Numbered from the stretch's first letter, positions 23,750-35,536 are shown. The stretch is 64,000 nucleotides of DNA from Margaritifera margaritifera (GCA_029931535.1 JAQPZY010001664.1:7784001-7848000); one strand, 5' to 3'. Notes: generated by a model from the letters alone, not told the origin. Made by a program: numbers and translations.

Positions 23750-24657
23750 GGGCAGGGACGACTGGTTTTAAAACGAGGATTCGGGTCTGGTGGCATGTTG
23801 GAGGGGTAGATCTTGAGCTTCCCTCCTCCAAACTTCTTCAATATTTCCGCCAAACAGCAATGGGATGCCAAATGGAATGACCCTTAAAGCCAGAGCGTGA
23901 CGCGTCACGACGTATCAAGTCAACATTGGTAGAGGCAGTCAACGCATTCGCCATTGAAAGGTGAAATGCTCTTTTAATGACCCGAGCAGTTCGGGCCGTC
24001 GACTCACAGGCATGTTGGTTGGCCAATTTTTCCGCTAGTTGTAAAATCGCCAAAGAAACCAAATACAACATCGAAGACGTAGCGACAGTATTCCGAACCC
24101 ACTTCGATGTGACAAGAAGCACATTTGTATTCACTTGATGAAAAGTGGGGCAGACAGGTTAACCGCCGATAAATTTTTATTTAACGCCAGGAGTTCAGTA
24201 TAGTAGGCGGTGGAATTTGTCTTGTACCAGCGCAATGAAAATGTCGCTGGTACTTGACTCCCAGAAAAGTAAACTTTAGCAATCTTCAGGTCACAGATAC
24301 ACCCAGACGGCCTATCGTTAATCTCATTGATTTGTGTTGCATGGGGAAGCAGCCAGAAGGATGGAGACTTTTTCATCGTCGATGTCGACCAACGCTTCGA
24401 CTTTATAATCATGCGTGGCAGTAGGGACAGCGGGCATTCGAAAGCTGCAACACCCGGTATATCTCCTTGACCGCAGCCTTAAAACTCAACTCCGTCCTCT
24501 CCATGGTTGGATCAGAGTAGGGCTGTTGCTCAGGGGTATCTTCACACTCACTGTGTGAAGTCTTCTGTTCATGGTCTGCTTCCATTTCGGTATAAACCAT
24601 TCCCTGTGGCAACGAGTATGCAATGTCATCGTCTTTATATAATTCACGGCAATACAC
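23750..24657 (-). pseudogene. DIRS gag-like ORF remnant (D1)
   Basis: Three minus-strand frames (24657-24409, 24412-24131 and 24134-23838) abut almost end to end, as expected for one frame with stops. The first is acidic and contains a C-x-Y-C-H-A end. The last contains a helical stretch before the sequence runs into the thumb remnant. No conserved domain is recognised; the gag assignment follows from position at the 5' end of the element. Confidence 0.5.
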
Positions 24658-25283
24658 TGCGGTTAAGCAGTGAACCTAGGACAAGCCGGCTCCGCCGGAC
24701 GATTTTGTCGTACGTGTCGAACTTATTGACAGGTTTCACTGAAACGACAAGCTAGAACAAAACACAACAAAATTTTATAAATATATGATGCAGCATGTTA
24801 ATCAGTCGCTAAAACAACACCCGTTACTAACCGTGTGAGCAAGCAAAAGGCAGTGTGCGTGAAACCGTGAATAACAACATGCATCAGCGATAGCGTGTTG
24901 TATGCGGTCTAAAATTGACTAAGTCCGAGGTAAAAGTGAAAAATTTCAAAAAATATTCGCAAAATTTAAAAAAAAAAAAAAATTTATTACCTGTTCAGCA
25001 ATGAATATTAATCCAAATAAATCCAAAATCATGTATGGAAGGTTTGATTTAACACAAATTTGGATTGACGGGAGGTTTCACGTACGAAGTTCAGCAAGGC
25101 AGCGAAGCTTACAAACTAGCGACACAGAGTGTTGGCAAGGGGAGGTAATTGGCAAGAGTTATTGCCCTTTGTCTATATGATGTAGACAGAAAAGACGAAT
25201 TTTCGTCTTTAAGTGTGGCTGGATTCGGAGTTAGCATGCTTATATGCTTATAACGTTAATGTGATCGGGGAAAGTATTTGAAG

Positions 25284-26267
25284 CAGAAAATAAAATGGGA
25301 AAGTTTTTTATTTCCTTAATAAAGTTATGACTTGGAGGGGTGGGGGCTGGGCGTGGGCTTCATCGAAATTCAAATTTTAAAAAAGGCTGAATTTAATATG
25401 GGACTTGGAAAAACGTGTAATTTTTTTAAAAAATGATTTTGTGATTTGTGCGTGAAGATTGAGTCATTACAAACCAAGGAAGACGGGAGATAAATATCTG
25501 TACATGTAACACAAAAATACAGAATCAGACATGTATTTGACGTTGCAGAAGCTTTCTTACGTCCAAATTAAACAATTCACTGAAATCATCACGTTTGTAA
25601 CATTTTGCTTCATAAGATTCCTATCTACCCAATTGTGGTTTCCTATTAGTTTAAAACCTACGTAAATATCTAATTACGCCTTGTATATTTCTGTTTCTTT
25701 TCTTTCTGTCTTTTTTCCCTTCCTTGTCCAAAATGACAGCCATATGCCTTGTATTTTTCTTTTCTTCTTTTTTTTCCGACGTGCAAGCTTTTTAAACTTT
25801 GCAATATATCTTAATAAAATCACACAAATCCTTGGAGTCCTTCAGTTCCAATAATTAATAATACGTTGCTCACGCCCAATAGAATAGCAAGATATTTTAT
25901 TCCCTTCCGAATGGTCGAACATAAGCAGCTTGTCATTATACTTCTTAATTTTGTGTCAAATTTAATAGTAATATATACTGAACTGACTGGTATTTCTGTG
26001 GCAACTCTTGGTGCCAAAATAGTATAATAACCTGATTTGGATTTCATGGGTCTACAATTATTATAAAAGTGTATAATTCTATTCTGAGTTTTCCTGTTTT
26101 AAGTTTCGTTTCCATATTGTGTCATCAGATATCAAAGTTTTACAGAGGTCATTCATGAAGCTATTTCATATTTCCATTGGAAATAAATTGCTGGAATCCA
26201 GTCTAGTTGCATTGGTTTAGTATTTCCAAGAAGTATATATACTGGCAAACATTAACGTATGACGTCA
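25284..26267. other. Host sequence downstream of the phospholipase gene
   Basis: No gene seen. The part nearest 26267 would be 3' UTR of the minus-strand phospholipase A2 gene. Confidence 0.45.
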
Positions 26268-28962
26268 TCAATAGCAGAGCTGTTTGTCATAGCCCTTGTA
26301 GATATGATTGTACTTTGCCCTCAGAAGACATTCGGAGAACTTCAGGTCGCATTGGCATACACTACGGGCACATGGGTCTTTGTCTGGAGAGAAAAAAGGG
26401 TGAAAATGATGAAATGGGGTGTATAACAACACAAATTTCCATATATATATTGAAATGAAAAACAACACAATTGCTGAAAAATGTGTGCGACTAGTTTCGC
26501 ATTTACTGTACGCTTCTTCAAGCACAAAATATTTTGAAAGAAACGGATGACGTCTATATATTTATAAACAATTACATCATTGACATACCGTCATTAAATG
26601 ATATGCATTATCATAACAATCTTATACGTGTAACTGGATTTGAAGGATACACGAGTTTCTAATGAAAACCTTATCAGTGAAATCATATATATATATATGG
26701 AAAAGGGATTTGGGGTTTTTATGACGGTTTGATGGTTTACGACACATCAACACTTTGAATGCTATATCGTACTGAGATAGAGTAAAGTGTCTTTGCCTGA
26801 GGACACACCACGATTAGGGATGATCCAATGGTGTGAACTATACCCTGTTCATGAGTCAAACGCCCTAACCACTGAACCACCGCGGCTCTTCGTGTATAAA
26901 TAAGAGAGAGAGAGAGAGAAATGGAACACTTACACTTTTTCTCCATTTACCGCACACAGTCACACAAACTTTGATGTATCCAAGCAAACTGACTTTGATG
27001 ATCGGTAAATATTTGCACTGTTTCCTTTAATTTACCGCCTTACTATCTGTCTCTGTCTCTGTCTCTCTCTCACACACACACACAAACACACACACACACG
27101 CAAGCAAACACATTTAAAGTTGGACTTTATACGTACGGAATAAAAGTCCAGAATGATTTGCGTTTGAGGAATGGATCATTTTACCAGATATGGAAATGTA
27201 TATGCAGATATGTAAGACGTATAGAATATGCGTATTTTTACCTATCCATCACTATTACTGGCTGAGACTGCACTCTCAAAGAAAGACATATTTTCACCTG
27301 GTTTCAATCTGAAACTTGCTGCGATCGAGAAAAGTTGTTCCTTATCAGCATCTGATCAGGCTAACCACTTGATATAATGATTGACGGGTGAAGCTTAACA
27401 CCTTATAAATCACCTATCAGTATTTATTGGCTGTAGATGGAGTCTAATTAGCCCATGACTCCATGCACCAGGATATCAAGCAATAGGTGTTCGACTTTTT
27501 CACAACATGTTGGATAAATGTAGATAAGTAAAATACACCTACTTGGCAGATCAAACATCATGAGTAACATAACAGGTTACCTACCCTTTCTAGCCTTAAC
27601 GGTCGGTTTTAAAACTCGTCTTTAAATAACACTTACCAGAACATTGGCATTCTCTAGATAATGGATTGCAGTCGTATTGATACCCCACTACAAGACCGCT
27701 CCAGAACCAACAACGTACCTCTCCGTAACAATCGTCGTGTTCTTTACAACATCTACAGTGAAAATAAGATAGTGTAATAACAAATTTAAATTGTAAATTT
27801 TAAGTGCACAAGTAAATATGCAACACCCAACAAGTTTCTTGACATATCTACTTTCGAATGAACTTCATGGCGGACGTTAACAATGGTTCTTGGTCTGAAA
27901 TTGCATAGTAGGTAATTTGTCCTTAATAACCTCTTCAATTGCGACTGATTCTTTTCTCTATTTTACACAAATCTCGAAGCTAATTCAAATTTGAATTATC
28001 GTTTATGTTATCTATTATAATAGTAAGTAAAAATAACCGCAGTATATTATTATATGGATTTCTGTCATTTGCGTAGATAGAGACAAGAACGGCTTGGAAT
28101 AACAAAGTTCTGAAGGAGATGAACCGTTTTCTGCAATTTTCAAATTTAAAAAAAAAATATACCTCTCGATGTGTACTGATTTTAAATTCAGTTAGGTTTG
28201 ATAGGTGTAGAGGGCATATCATATTTTGCTTCGTTATGCCATAACATAACGCCCTATTTTAATCACAAAACATTACTGAGAACAATTTGTTGACAAAATG
28301 ACCAAGGAAATCACCAACGAGTCACACAAAACTTACGCATCAACGTCATCTAGAGGCGTTCTCCCCTCTTGTCCATAGCCACAGAAGCATCCGTAACGAT
28401 CGAAATCCAGACAATTCTGCCCTGTGTAGTAGTTCACCATATTACACATTTGAAAGACATTTCGGCGATGAACACCATGACCTTCAACTTTAAAAACTGT
28501 CAAAAAAAGAAGTTATGTAATATTTAGTTTTATTTGTCTTTAAGTCTGGAAAGATAATGTTAGAAACAGGCGATGGTTCAGCAGTGAATTACATATCTTT
28601 TTTCAGAGTTAAGTTACAATCAAGTTAAGCGGTCACAGGCTATAAACATTAGTGTGTAATGCACTATATATGTCCAGTCCTCCACATGTAACAAATGATA
28701 GTGAGATTAGCTGCAAGTGGCTACATCTGTACTTTCTTAAAAATATTATTTGCAAACATCAATATGTGATATGGTCGCAACTAACTCTTTCTTCTTTTTG
28801 TTATTCTTCTATTCTTCTTATGTGTCAATCTTCGCTAGCTTCGAATTTTGAATTTCCACTTATGGCAGTCCAAAACTGCACGCATCACACCAAATATATT
28901 AAAGCTAAACTTACGAATATAGAGTAATAGTAAATGTTAAGCATATTTTAAACGTTTATTCA

Positions 28963-29046
<84 letters not shown>

Positions 29047-29128
29047 CAGCAATACGTAAAAGCATCGTAATAAACGTACCTGAGATTATGGCTAAAAGCG
29101 TCCAAACTGTGTAGCATACTCTGTGCAT
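26268..29128 (-). CDS. Secreted phospholipase A2, four exons
   Basis: Host gene read on the minus strand. The exons are 29128-29080, 28496-28337, 27752-27637 and 26383-26268. Every intron has GT donors (GTACGT, GTAAGT, GTAAGT) and AG acceptors, and the frame is preserved across all junctions, giving about 146 residues. Exon 1 encodes a short hydrophobic leader (VWTLLAIIS), a likely signal peptide. Exon 2 has the calcium loop YGCFCGYGQEGRTPLDDVD. Exon 3 has the active site CCKEHDDCYGEV with the His-Asp pair. Exon 4 has CARSVCQCDLKFSECL, the Cys-rich helix. This matches the family that hydrolyses the sn-2 ester of phospholipids outside cells. Function could be digestive or immune; nothing here separates these. 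An alternative upstream ATG at 29182 would add 18 residues before the leader. Confidence 0.88.
26780..26900 (-). mobile_element. tRNA-derived SINE in phospholipase intron 3 (minus strand)
   Basis: The reverse complement starts GAGCCGCGGTGGTTCAGTGG and TTAGGGCG (A-box region) and has GGTATAGTTCACACC as a degenerate B-box. An (AG)n run at about 26905-26922 flanks it. Confidence 0.65.
27046..27110. repeat. CT and CA microsatellite
   Basis: (CTCTGT)n and (CT)n followed by (CA)n within intron 3 of the phospholipase gene. Confidence 0.9.
27345..27628. repeat. Unclassified dispersed repeat, copy 2
   Basis: Second copy of the repeat at 9490-9765, lying in intron 3 of the phospholipase gene and ending a few bases from the splice donor of exon 3 (27631-27636). 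Confidence 0.55.
28965..29041. repeat. (TA)n microsatellite
   Basis: About 36 uninterrupted TA units in intron 1 of the phospholipase gene. The Tyr-Ile repeat frames crossing it are artefacts. Confidence 0.97.
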
Positions 29129-29237
29129 AGACGTTGGTAAACACCGATTTTCAGGTCTCCTCGCGATTATATCGTTTACCATTCTGGAACTTCAAAATAG
29201 AATAAAGTATCGTAAATTACATAGCAATTCGCGACTT

Positions 29238-29250
29238 CTCTTTCTTTCTT

Positions 29251-29318
<68 letters not shown>
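29238..29318. repeat. (TC)n microsatellite upstream of the phospholipase gene
   Basis: (TTTC)n changing to about 30 uninterrupted TC units, about 110 bases upstream of the likely start codon on the minus strand. Confidence 0.95.
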
Positions 29319-29322
<4 letters not shown>

Positions 29323-29699
29323 GCATTCGTGCAGAAGGAAGTGTGGCTTCAATTTGAAATTAAGATGACATAGGCTCGTAAGAAAACTTTTTTTTATATT
29401 TTGAGCAAAACATAAAAACATAAAAGTAAACTCGTCCTCAACTTATTCCTATATTATTACTTATTCCTACTGTTAAAACATTCTTGTTTATTAGTGCTGG
29501 TAATTTAAAATCTGCAAATGCAGGGATGCTGAATATTGTTTTGTTACAGTAGTATGATATAATAAGGGTATGAAAACACTTTTTTGTTTTCTCAGCCCAT
29601 GACTTCTCTAACGCACGGTATGGCCTTCTCAAACAAATAAAAGTGTTTTCATAATGATTATTTTAATACTACAGTGAGTATTGTAATGCAAGAAAACAC
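29319..29699. other. Host sequence 5' of Polinton copy 1
   Basis: AT-rich, no gene recognised. Confidence 0.45.
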
Positions 29700-29848
29700 T
29701 TTTGTTGCCGCGCTCACTACCTTTATATAATGTTTTACACAAAAAGATGCTTGAAGACTTTAGATGATATGATTAACCTGCCATTATATAATGATTTTAC
29801 ACAAAAATGATGAATGTCGAATTAGAGAGATAAATTTACTTATATATA

Positions 29849-30355
29849 ATGGCCTGAAGAGATCACCCAGTCCATAATCTCTATGAAGCAAATGAAAATG
29901 GCGACGTTAGACATATTTTACGCCGAAAAATTCTTTCTTAAATTCAGAATAATAATGGCTATATTCTTATTGCAGTATGAAGCAAAGATAAATGTCAAAA
30001 AGTATTGAGTACTCACAAATTTATATTCGAATGTTTTCATGGCTTCATACCAAAAGATCTTGTGATTGGTCATGTAAATGGCGATAAAGCAGACAACAGA
30101 ATATCTAATCTAGAAGCTGTCACGCGGCAAGTAAACAATTTGCATGGCGAAGTTGGTAAACATTAAAAGACAGCGCGCCCAGTGAAAGCAACAGATATTG
30201 AAATCGATGAGCAGGAGATTTTTACATCGATGACTAAGGCAGAAAATGTACTTGGAACTAGCAGACGTTTAATTTTATTTTTGTTGCAGCGGTACAAGAA
30301 GCAAGTCTTATTTGCACATCAAGAGGCTGCAGGTTTTCTTTTCAATTTCCTTTAG
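29849..30355 (+). pseudogene. HNH endonuclease, broken copy 1
   Basis: Starts with TATATATAATG. A stop is in the third codon, with others further on. Between them the frame contains NLYEANENGDVRH (NUMOD4-like), KFIFECFHGFIPKDL and HVNGDKADNRISNLEAVT, the H-N-H core, closely matching the intact gene at 48444. The C-terminal part is longer here (LLQRYKKQVLFAHQEAAG) than in the copy 2 gene, suggesting that copy 2 is truncated. Such enzymes cut DNA and often act as homing or mobility factors. Confidence 0.8.
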
Positions 30356-30480
30356 AACGTCGTGTTTGTAAAATATGGGTTTTTTTATTATTTTTTATTT
30401 TTTAATTTTTTTTTTAATTTATTTTTTTTAATTTTTTTTATTTATTGAACGACCGATTGAAGACGACAATATACTATATA

Positions 30481-30765
30481 ATGGCACTCTGGAGAACCCA
30501 CCCATTGTATAATATATATGAAGCAAACGAGCATGGCGAGACAAGACATGCCAAACTAAAACGTATTGTTTCAAGCCACCCGAAAAAAACGGTTTCGTCC
30601 CAGTCAGAGTATCGGGATTTGATATTGCAGAAAAACAGTGCAAGCACATCGCTTTGTATACGAATGTCATCACCAGCTAATGTTGTAGTGGATCCTAGGA
30701 ACGGAATCAAAACAGACATCAGACTAGAAAACCTTGATGTTGTTACTCAGCAAGAAAACTGCTAA
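30481..30765 (+). pseudogene. Second HNH-endonuclease-like gene, broken
   Basis: Begins at CTATATAATG with ALWRTHPLYNIYEANEHGE and TRH, the same N-terminal NUMOD4-like block as its neighbour, then diverges. A shifted frame shows a weak HRFVYECHHQLM segment where the first family has A-H-I-F-I-F-E-C-H-Y. The H-N-H core is eroded. It is a separate family member and not a direct copy of 29849-30355. Confidence 0.55.
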
Positions 30766-30915
30766 AGAGGTCGCGCAGGAGACTGTAAGCTTCAATAACA
30801 TTAAGAGTACTGTCCAATGCAAACTCAGAGAGTTGCAAGTCTCATGGCTGAGCAATAAGGCAGATGAGATTCAGTCCTATGCAGACAGGAATGACATGAA
30901 GAACTTCTATGATGC
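30765..30915 (+). mobile_element. LINE reverse-transcriptase-ORF fragment
   Basis: The plus frame reads KSTVQCKLRELQVSWLSNKA and DEIQSYADRNDMKNFYDA, the helical segment before the reverse transcriptase domain in Jockey/CR1-type LINEs. It sits exactly where the DNA polymerase gene of copy 1 stops matching copy 2, so it marks the truncation point of that gene. Confidence 0.6.
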
Positions 30916-33501
30916 TTTTTCCATTGTTTTCCCAAAGTCTGTATTGTTCATCAGCTTGAAAAAAATCTTTTTCGAATTTATTTTTTGCTGCGATTTTTTT
31001 TTCAGTATTGAAGTCGATGTAGGGTTTAAGCCAGGCTTCCTGTTTGAATTTTAAAACTCTGTGTACCTGAATAAGATTCAGTCCTAGCTCGATGCATTGT
31101 TTCAGATTTCTATAATGAATCACGTAGCAAGTTTTATCCTGCAGATTTGGAATTAGCTTTGGTACTTTAAAGTTGCCAACACCCAGTTTTTCTTTGAGCT
31201 TTGTAGAATAATCACTTAGCATAGCGTCATCAACGAGCATACTTTCAGCAGCTAAAGGATAATCATTGTGATCATCATGTACTTTAGCAGGGTACTCAAG
31301 ATCGACTTCAAGGTCATCATCGCTGCGTAATAATTCTTCTGTAACGTTTTCTGGTGTCATCCACTTGAAATCAGCAACTGGTAGCTTCTATGACATGACC
31401 CATCGATAAAGATTGTGAGACTCCAGATAGGTAATATATTTTGACTCTTTTTCTGGATCGTATCCTGGCAAAGACTTGTTATTAGCTACAGCATGTCTGT
31501 GTATAATCACTGCAATTCCGCCGCGTATTCCTTTTTCAATAAAATTATGCATATCAACATCTGTGAGAAGCTCGTGCTGAACTCCAATCATTTTGAGAGC
31601 TGCATCCCAAGAAAAACCAGGACAAGAATAATACGAGTCACGGTCCAGCTTGTAATAGGACAAGCAGAGATCTCTAAAGTTTTCAAATACATCAGCAACC
31701 AAAAGCACACCAGTCTTCATATAAAGATTATGATTTTCGCCCATATTTATCATGATGAATTTACTCCAAACATTTTAGCATGATCATAATCAGTATCAAA
31801 AACATTTGTCTCTCTCAGATTGCTGTAAAAGCTTTCTTGCTGTGGCAGGATGTATCATAACATGTTTTCCAGGATGACATGTACTCATAAGGATAAATTC
31901 CTTTGCGCTTGACTAGATCAAGTTTGTCGTCATCAAATTATTGTGCAGTATAATTAAATGCTTTTGTATTTTTAACAAGCTCAACTAGCGACTCATTCAT
32001 AAACTGAAGGTTGTCAATAAAACGCAGGTCACCAAGAGAAAATGAAGTTATTTGGAATAAAAGTAATCCTCTTCTCGAATTTTCCAAAGTGCTTTACAAT
32101 AAGATGTGAATCATAGCCTCTAAGATTATGAAATACTACTGGGATAAATTCAGGTCGTCTTAATTTCAGATTGCATTTATTATGATCAGCGCCACGATAT
32201 TTGCCAGTATAATGACAATGGTCACGAACTATATCTTCGCCAATTTGCTGATTACAAATCCAACACAGCTTGGCCTGTGAAAAGTTTTCTTTGTCCTAAT
32301 GATTAAATATCATCCTTGCTGAGCTAATTTTCTGAATGTAAGTAACCTCGTTAAGGAGACTTTGTATGAACCTCTCGCCAGTTTTCTCCGCGATATAATT
32401 TTATGGGCTTGCTTAGCGCATTGTTGACACAGATTACTTTGAAAGAATATCCACAAGGAACATGCTCCTGATATTTTCGTGTTAAAGATTTATCAGGATT
32501 ACTGTCTGCACCCTCGACAGGAATCAGTAGTGATACAAAATCAGCATAATTATGAAAGGTACCTGGGCCATATTAGAGAATATATAAAATTATGAGGTAT
32601 TATGTTTGTTTATCTGGCATCATACTTTTTGCAACATGAACACAATCTAGTCCGTGAGTCGTAGACAATTCTTCTGTAGAATAGCCATGAAGACCTCTTC
32701 TGAAATAATATAATTTTCCTTTGTACTTGATATATCGGTCATACATTATGCCAGAAAAACTTTTGATCCAGCAGTAGTGACCATGACTGGTGTCGCCATG
32801 AATATAAAGCAAATCAATATTAGCAACATCGCTGCCAAACGAAGAAATATGGAGAGGATATATGTTTGATTTGGCATCTGCACCAAAGACGTTGACAGAG
32901 ATATTATTTTGTCTCCCAAATTTTGAAACATCATTAATCTGAACAGGAAACTTAATGCCAGCAAAATTAACGTATCTTGATGTGGCGCATAATTAAAGAG
33001 CGGATAACACGGACCACATGAAACATTTTTTGTCCTTAATTTTGACATTGACACAGCTCTAGCAATTTTTAATTTTGACTGGTAATTCTAAAAACGAGCT
33101 GCTGCGTAATAGATTGTACTTAGCAGTATTAACATTAGATTTTGAAATATCTTGCAGGATCCAGCCTGACCATTCTCTCTGAAAATTATCAATGCTGTTC
33201 TGAGGAGATGCAAAACGCTTTTGACGTCAAACTTATGATGAAATGCATGAACTGGTTTGGATATGAAATGTGCTTCAGTTTCAGTGTCATCCGCTTGCTG
33301 CAGAAACACGACGCTCATATCCACAAAAAAAGTTTTATGCCGCGATGCAAACGCAACTCCTTAGACAAAATTTGTTTTATGCTTGGCTTTGCTAACCTTC
33401 TAAACTATCAAGCGCTATTAACTTGTCATTTTCTAAAGCAAACATTTTCTCGTGCCGGCAAAGGCCTGCTTGCTCTGTCTAAAGCTCATGTTTGTGCTCA
33501 T
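30916..33501 (-). pseudogene. Polinton DNA polymerase B (copy 1), truncated
   Basis: Starts at TATATATAATGAGC (33501) like copy 2. Recognisable blocks include TETEAHFISKPVHAF near the N terminus, the Exo III region LYMKTGVLLVADVFENF (31690 region), where copy 2 has K-M-D-V, so the catalytic Asp is Gly here, and EDDLEVDLEYPAKVHDDHND downstream. Palm motif B is just reached (NNTDFGKTMEK) before the LINE fragment. Motif C (T-D-T-D-S) is gone. Many frameshifts and stops. Inactive. Confidence 0.88.
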
Positions 33502-33527
33502 TATATATAATAGGGAAGATTATTTCT

Positions 33528-33900
33528 CTAATTGTTAATTTTTAAAGTCTCTAACTGAGTTTCTCGACTGAAGCATGATACGCTATGACGCAGCAGCAAG
33601 TCGCAGTCATAGCAAATGTTGATTGTGCCATGTTTTTTAAGTAGTTGTCTCTGCTCATCCGTAAGCAAAACATGCGTTTTAAACAAATTGTCTGCTCCAG
33701 AAACAGCATTTTATGATATCACATTGAGATCCAAATTAATATATGAATCAGGATTTTCATACAACATCAAAAAGCGATTCTGAATGCTCCATGTAAACGT
33801 CTGTAATATAATTACCATATATTTTACGGCGTTTGCAGACAGCGCAATGGCCAACTCTCTTGTTGACTTGAATACAAACATCATCAGAGCAGGCATGCAT
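33528..33900 (-). pseudogene. PLA2-domain N terminus fused by deletion to a small unknown gene
   Basis: The start is CTGATATATAATGCATGCC. The first ~28 residues (ACSDDVCIQVNKRVGHCAVC...) match the N terminus of the copy 2 PLA2 gene (53680). The sequence then jumps to the equivalent of the 52112-52423 gene (GNYITDVYMEHSES, then VSGADNLFKTHVLLTDEQRQ and LLKKHGTINICYDCDLLLRHS). The deletion removes the rest of PLA2 and the whole integrase. Confidence 0.75.
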
Positions 33901-34186
33901 TATATATCAGCAAAACATAAAAAACCCATAAAAGTATGTACTTAGGACAACAATACCCGGATTTTTTTATTATTATCTTTGGTGCTGCAATTGGCACATA
34001 TTGACTTCATCACAGAACGCCAGTTTTAAGTTTGAGATGAAGTTTCCTCATGACTGTCAGTATTCTTTCTGCATGATAAGCACAACGAATCTGTCATTAT
34101 ATTTGAAATTGACATAAAACACGCTAGCGGTTCACTTTAAATACTAATTTGCTATAGTCATACTAACTTGTTGCAGTTTTCTACCG

Positions 34187-35011
34187 ATTAAGCTTACTAA
34201 AAACTAATTTGTCATTGTCTAATGTTGGTGCCGCTTTAAACTCCAGTAATATATCTAAAGTAGATTTTCTTTGGCAACGTGGTCTGATAAAATAAATACC
34301 GTAAAGTCCATAAGATGAACTATTCATATAGATGAACTATTCATATGCTGAATTTGTGCTGAGTTATAGCGCTAGGAACATATTTTTTGACAGCGTCACA
34401 TGGTGGCAGACCAAACGAATCAAAATATTCTACGTCGCTACTATCTGGCGTGTTTAAAACGGCAAACCAATGTGTTCCAGATTCATGAAAATAATTTTCT
34501 ATGTTTATAACGCAGCTTTCCTTGGCTCTGATTTTTTTCTAGCATTCTATCTTTAGAAAAGACCATTCTATCTTTAGAAAAGACACCTCGAAATGATTTT
34601 ATACCTTTAAGAGTTTTCTCAATGTCAAAATTGCTTACCGGCGCTGGTTCCGGGGTATTGCAATCCTTGCGCTCACTTTTTATACCTTTCATACCACGAC
34701 CAAAAAGCTTGTCAAAAAGTCCAGGCAACACCGCACCAGCAGTACCAGCAGCTAGCAGTGGTAGAAGTGGTAATACTCCGCCTTGTTTTTTAAGTTGTGT
34801 TGCGGATAAATCAAGTACAATACCTTTTTCTGCTACACTTTGGTTTTTTCACTTTGTCATGTTGGCGTTTTGTTAGCATGAGCTTATCGCTGCCAGAAGA
34901 TAAATGTTTTGCTAATAGTCTTATTGACAATGGGCAACCTCTGGAAGCAGCCAGCGCAATGTTTTTACGTTGAGCTTCAGAGAGAGATAAACTAACTTTC
35001 TGATACGACAT
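34187..35011 (-). pseudogene. pX-like core protein joined to adenain-type protease (copy 1)
   Basis: The N-terminal part contains LSLSEAQRKNIALAASRG, LSIRLLAKHL and KLMLTKRQHDKVKK, the L-S-x-x-Q-x-K-K-I-A...L-T-K-x-Q pattern of Polinton and adenovirus-pX-like core proteins. Then come GGVLPLLPLL and LPGLFDKLFGRGMKG. From about 34635 the protease family start appears (SNFDIEKTLKGIKSFRGVFS), followed by ESGTHWFAVLN with the catalytic His and YFDSFGLPP with the acidic residue. The region where the nucleophile Cys is expected reads S-S-Y-G-L-Y-G-I-Y-F-I, so Cys appears replaced by Tyr. Small tandem duplications (34320-34350 and 34540-34580) add damage. The protease would mature capsid proteins. 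Confidence 0.75.
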
Positions 35012-35149
35012 TTCTATGTAAGATGTTTAGACAAAATTTATTGCAGACAAACCAAAACGTATTGCAGCAAACAAAAACTTATTGCAGGAAACAAAAACTT
35101 ATTGCAGGAAAACAAATACATGTCTACAAGTTAAGCAAATATATCTCTA

Positions 35150-35521
35150 CAAGTTAAACGAATACATTTTTTTTTTGCGCCTAAGTTCTCTGCCGCTTGT
35201 TGCGCCAGATATTGTTCCAGAGGCTGCTGCTATTCCTAACGAAACAAGTATTGGTAATATTTTTGGCGCCCATGCTGCAAGAAGTGGTAGGACTGCTGGT
35301 AAAGCGCCGCCCATGTGAGATATTTGTTTGGCCGATAACTTTAGGGTTAAGCCTTTGCCACAGCGTTTTGCTATGCTAAACTTGAGATGCTGATTTTTGT
35401 AAGCTTAAGAATATGTTGACCTTGCTGGAATTGGTTATTTCCAAGCTTCTTATGCGCTGCTGCAAGTGATTGGTGTTGTGATGGCGTAAAAAAAAAAAAC
35501 TTTTACTGAAGTGTAGCTCAT
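35150..35521 (-). pseudogene. Second pX-like core protein (copy 1)
   Basis: Homologous to 54291-54696. It has a start at ATATAATATAAATGAGC. Central hydrophobic LPAVLPLLAAWAP-like residues and the Gly/Ile-rich S-I-G-N-I-F-G segment are visible in shifted frames around 35200-35310. Confidence 0.65.
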
Positions 35522-35536
35522 TTATATTATATCTTT

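Larger units (their letters stand above)
20892..25283 (-). mobile_element. DIRS-type retrotransposon D1
   Basis: A 4.4-kb element on the minus strand. Inverted terminal repeats lie at about 20930-21110 and 25096-25283; both contain GACGAAAATTC...TCTTTTCTGTCTA (or the complement) and AGGGCAATAACTCTTGCC. The order on the minus strand is gag-like region, reverse transcriptase remnant, RNase H, connecting domain, tyrosine recombinase, internal complementary region, right-hand repeat. This is the DIRS layout. Several frameshifts exist and the reverse transcriptase palm seems deleted between about 23750 and 23690, so it is not autonomous. Confidence 0.88.

Noticed and set aside
28937..29182. 81-codon frame ending in a long Tyr-Ile repeat
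   Set aside because: Only its beginning is coding (exon 1 of the phospholipase gene); after the GTACGT donor it translates a TA microsatellite in the intron.
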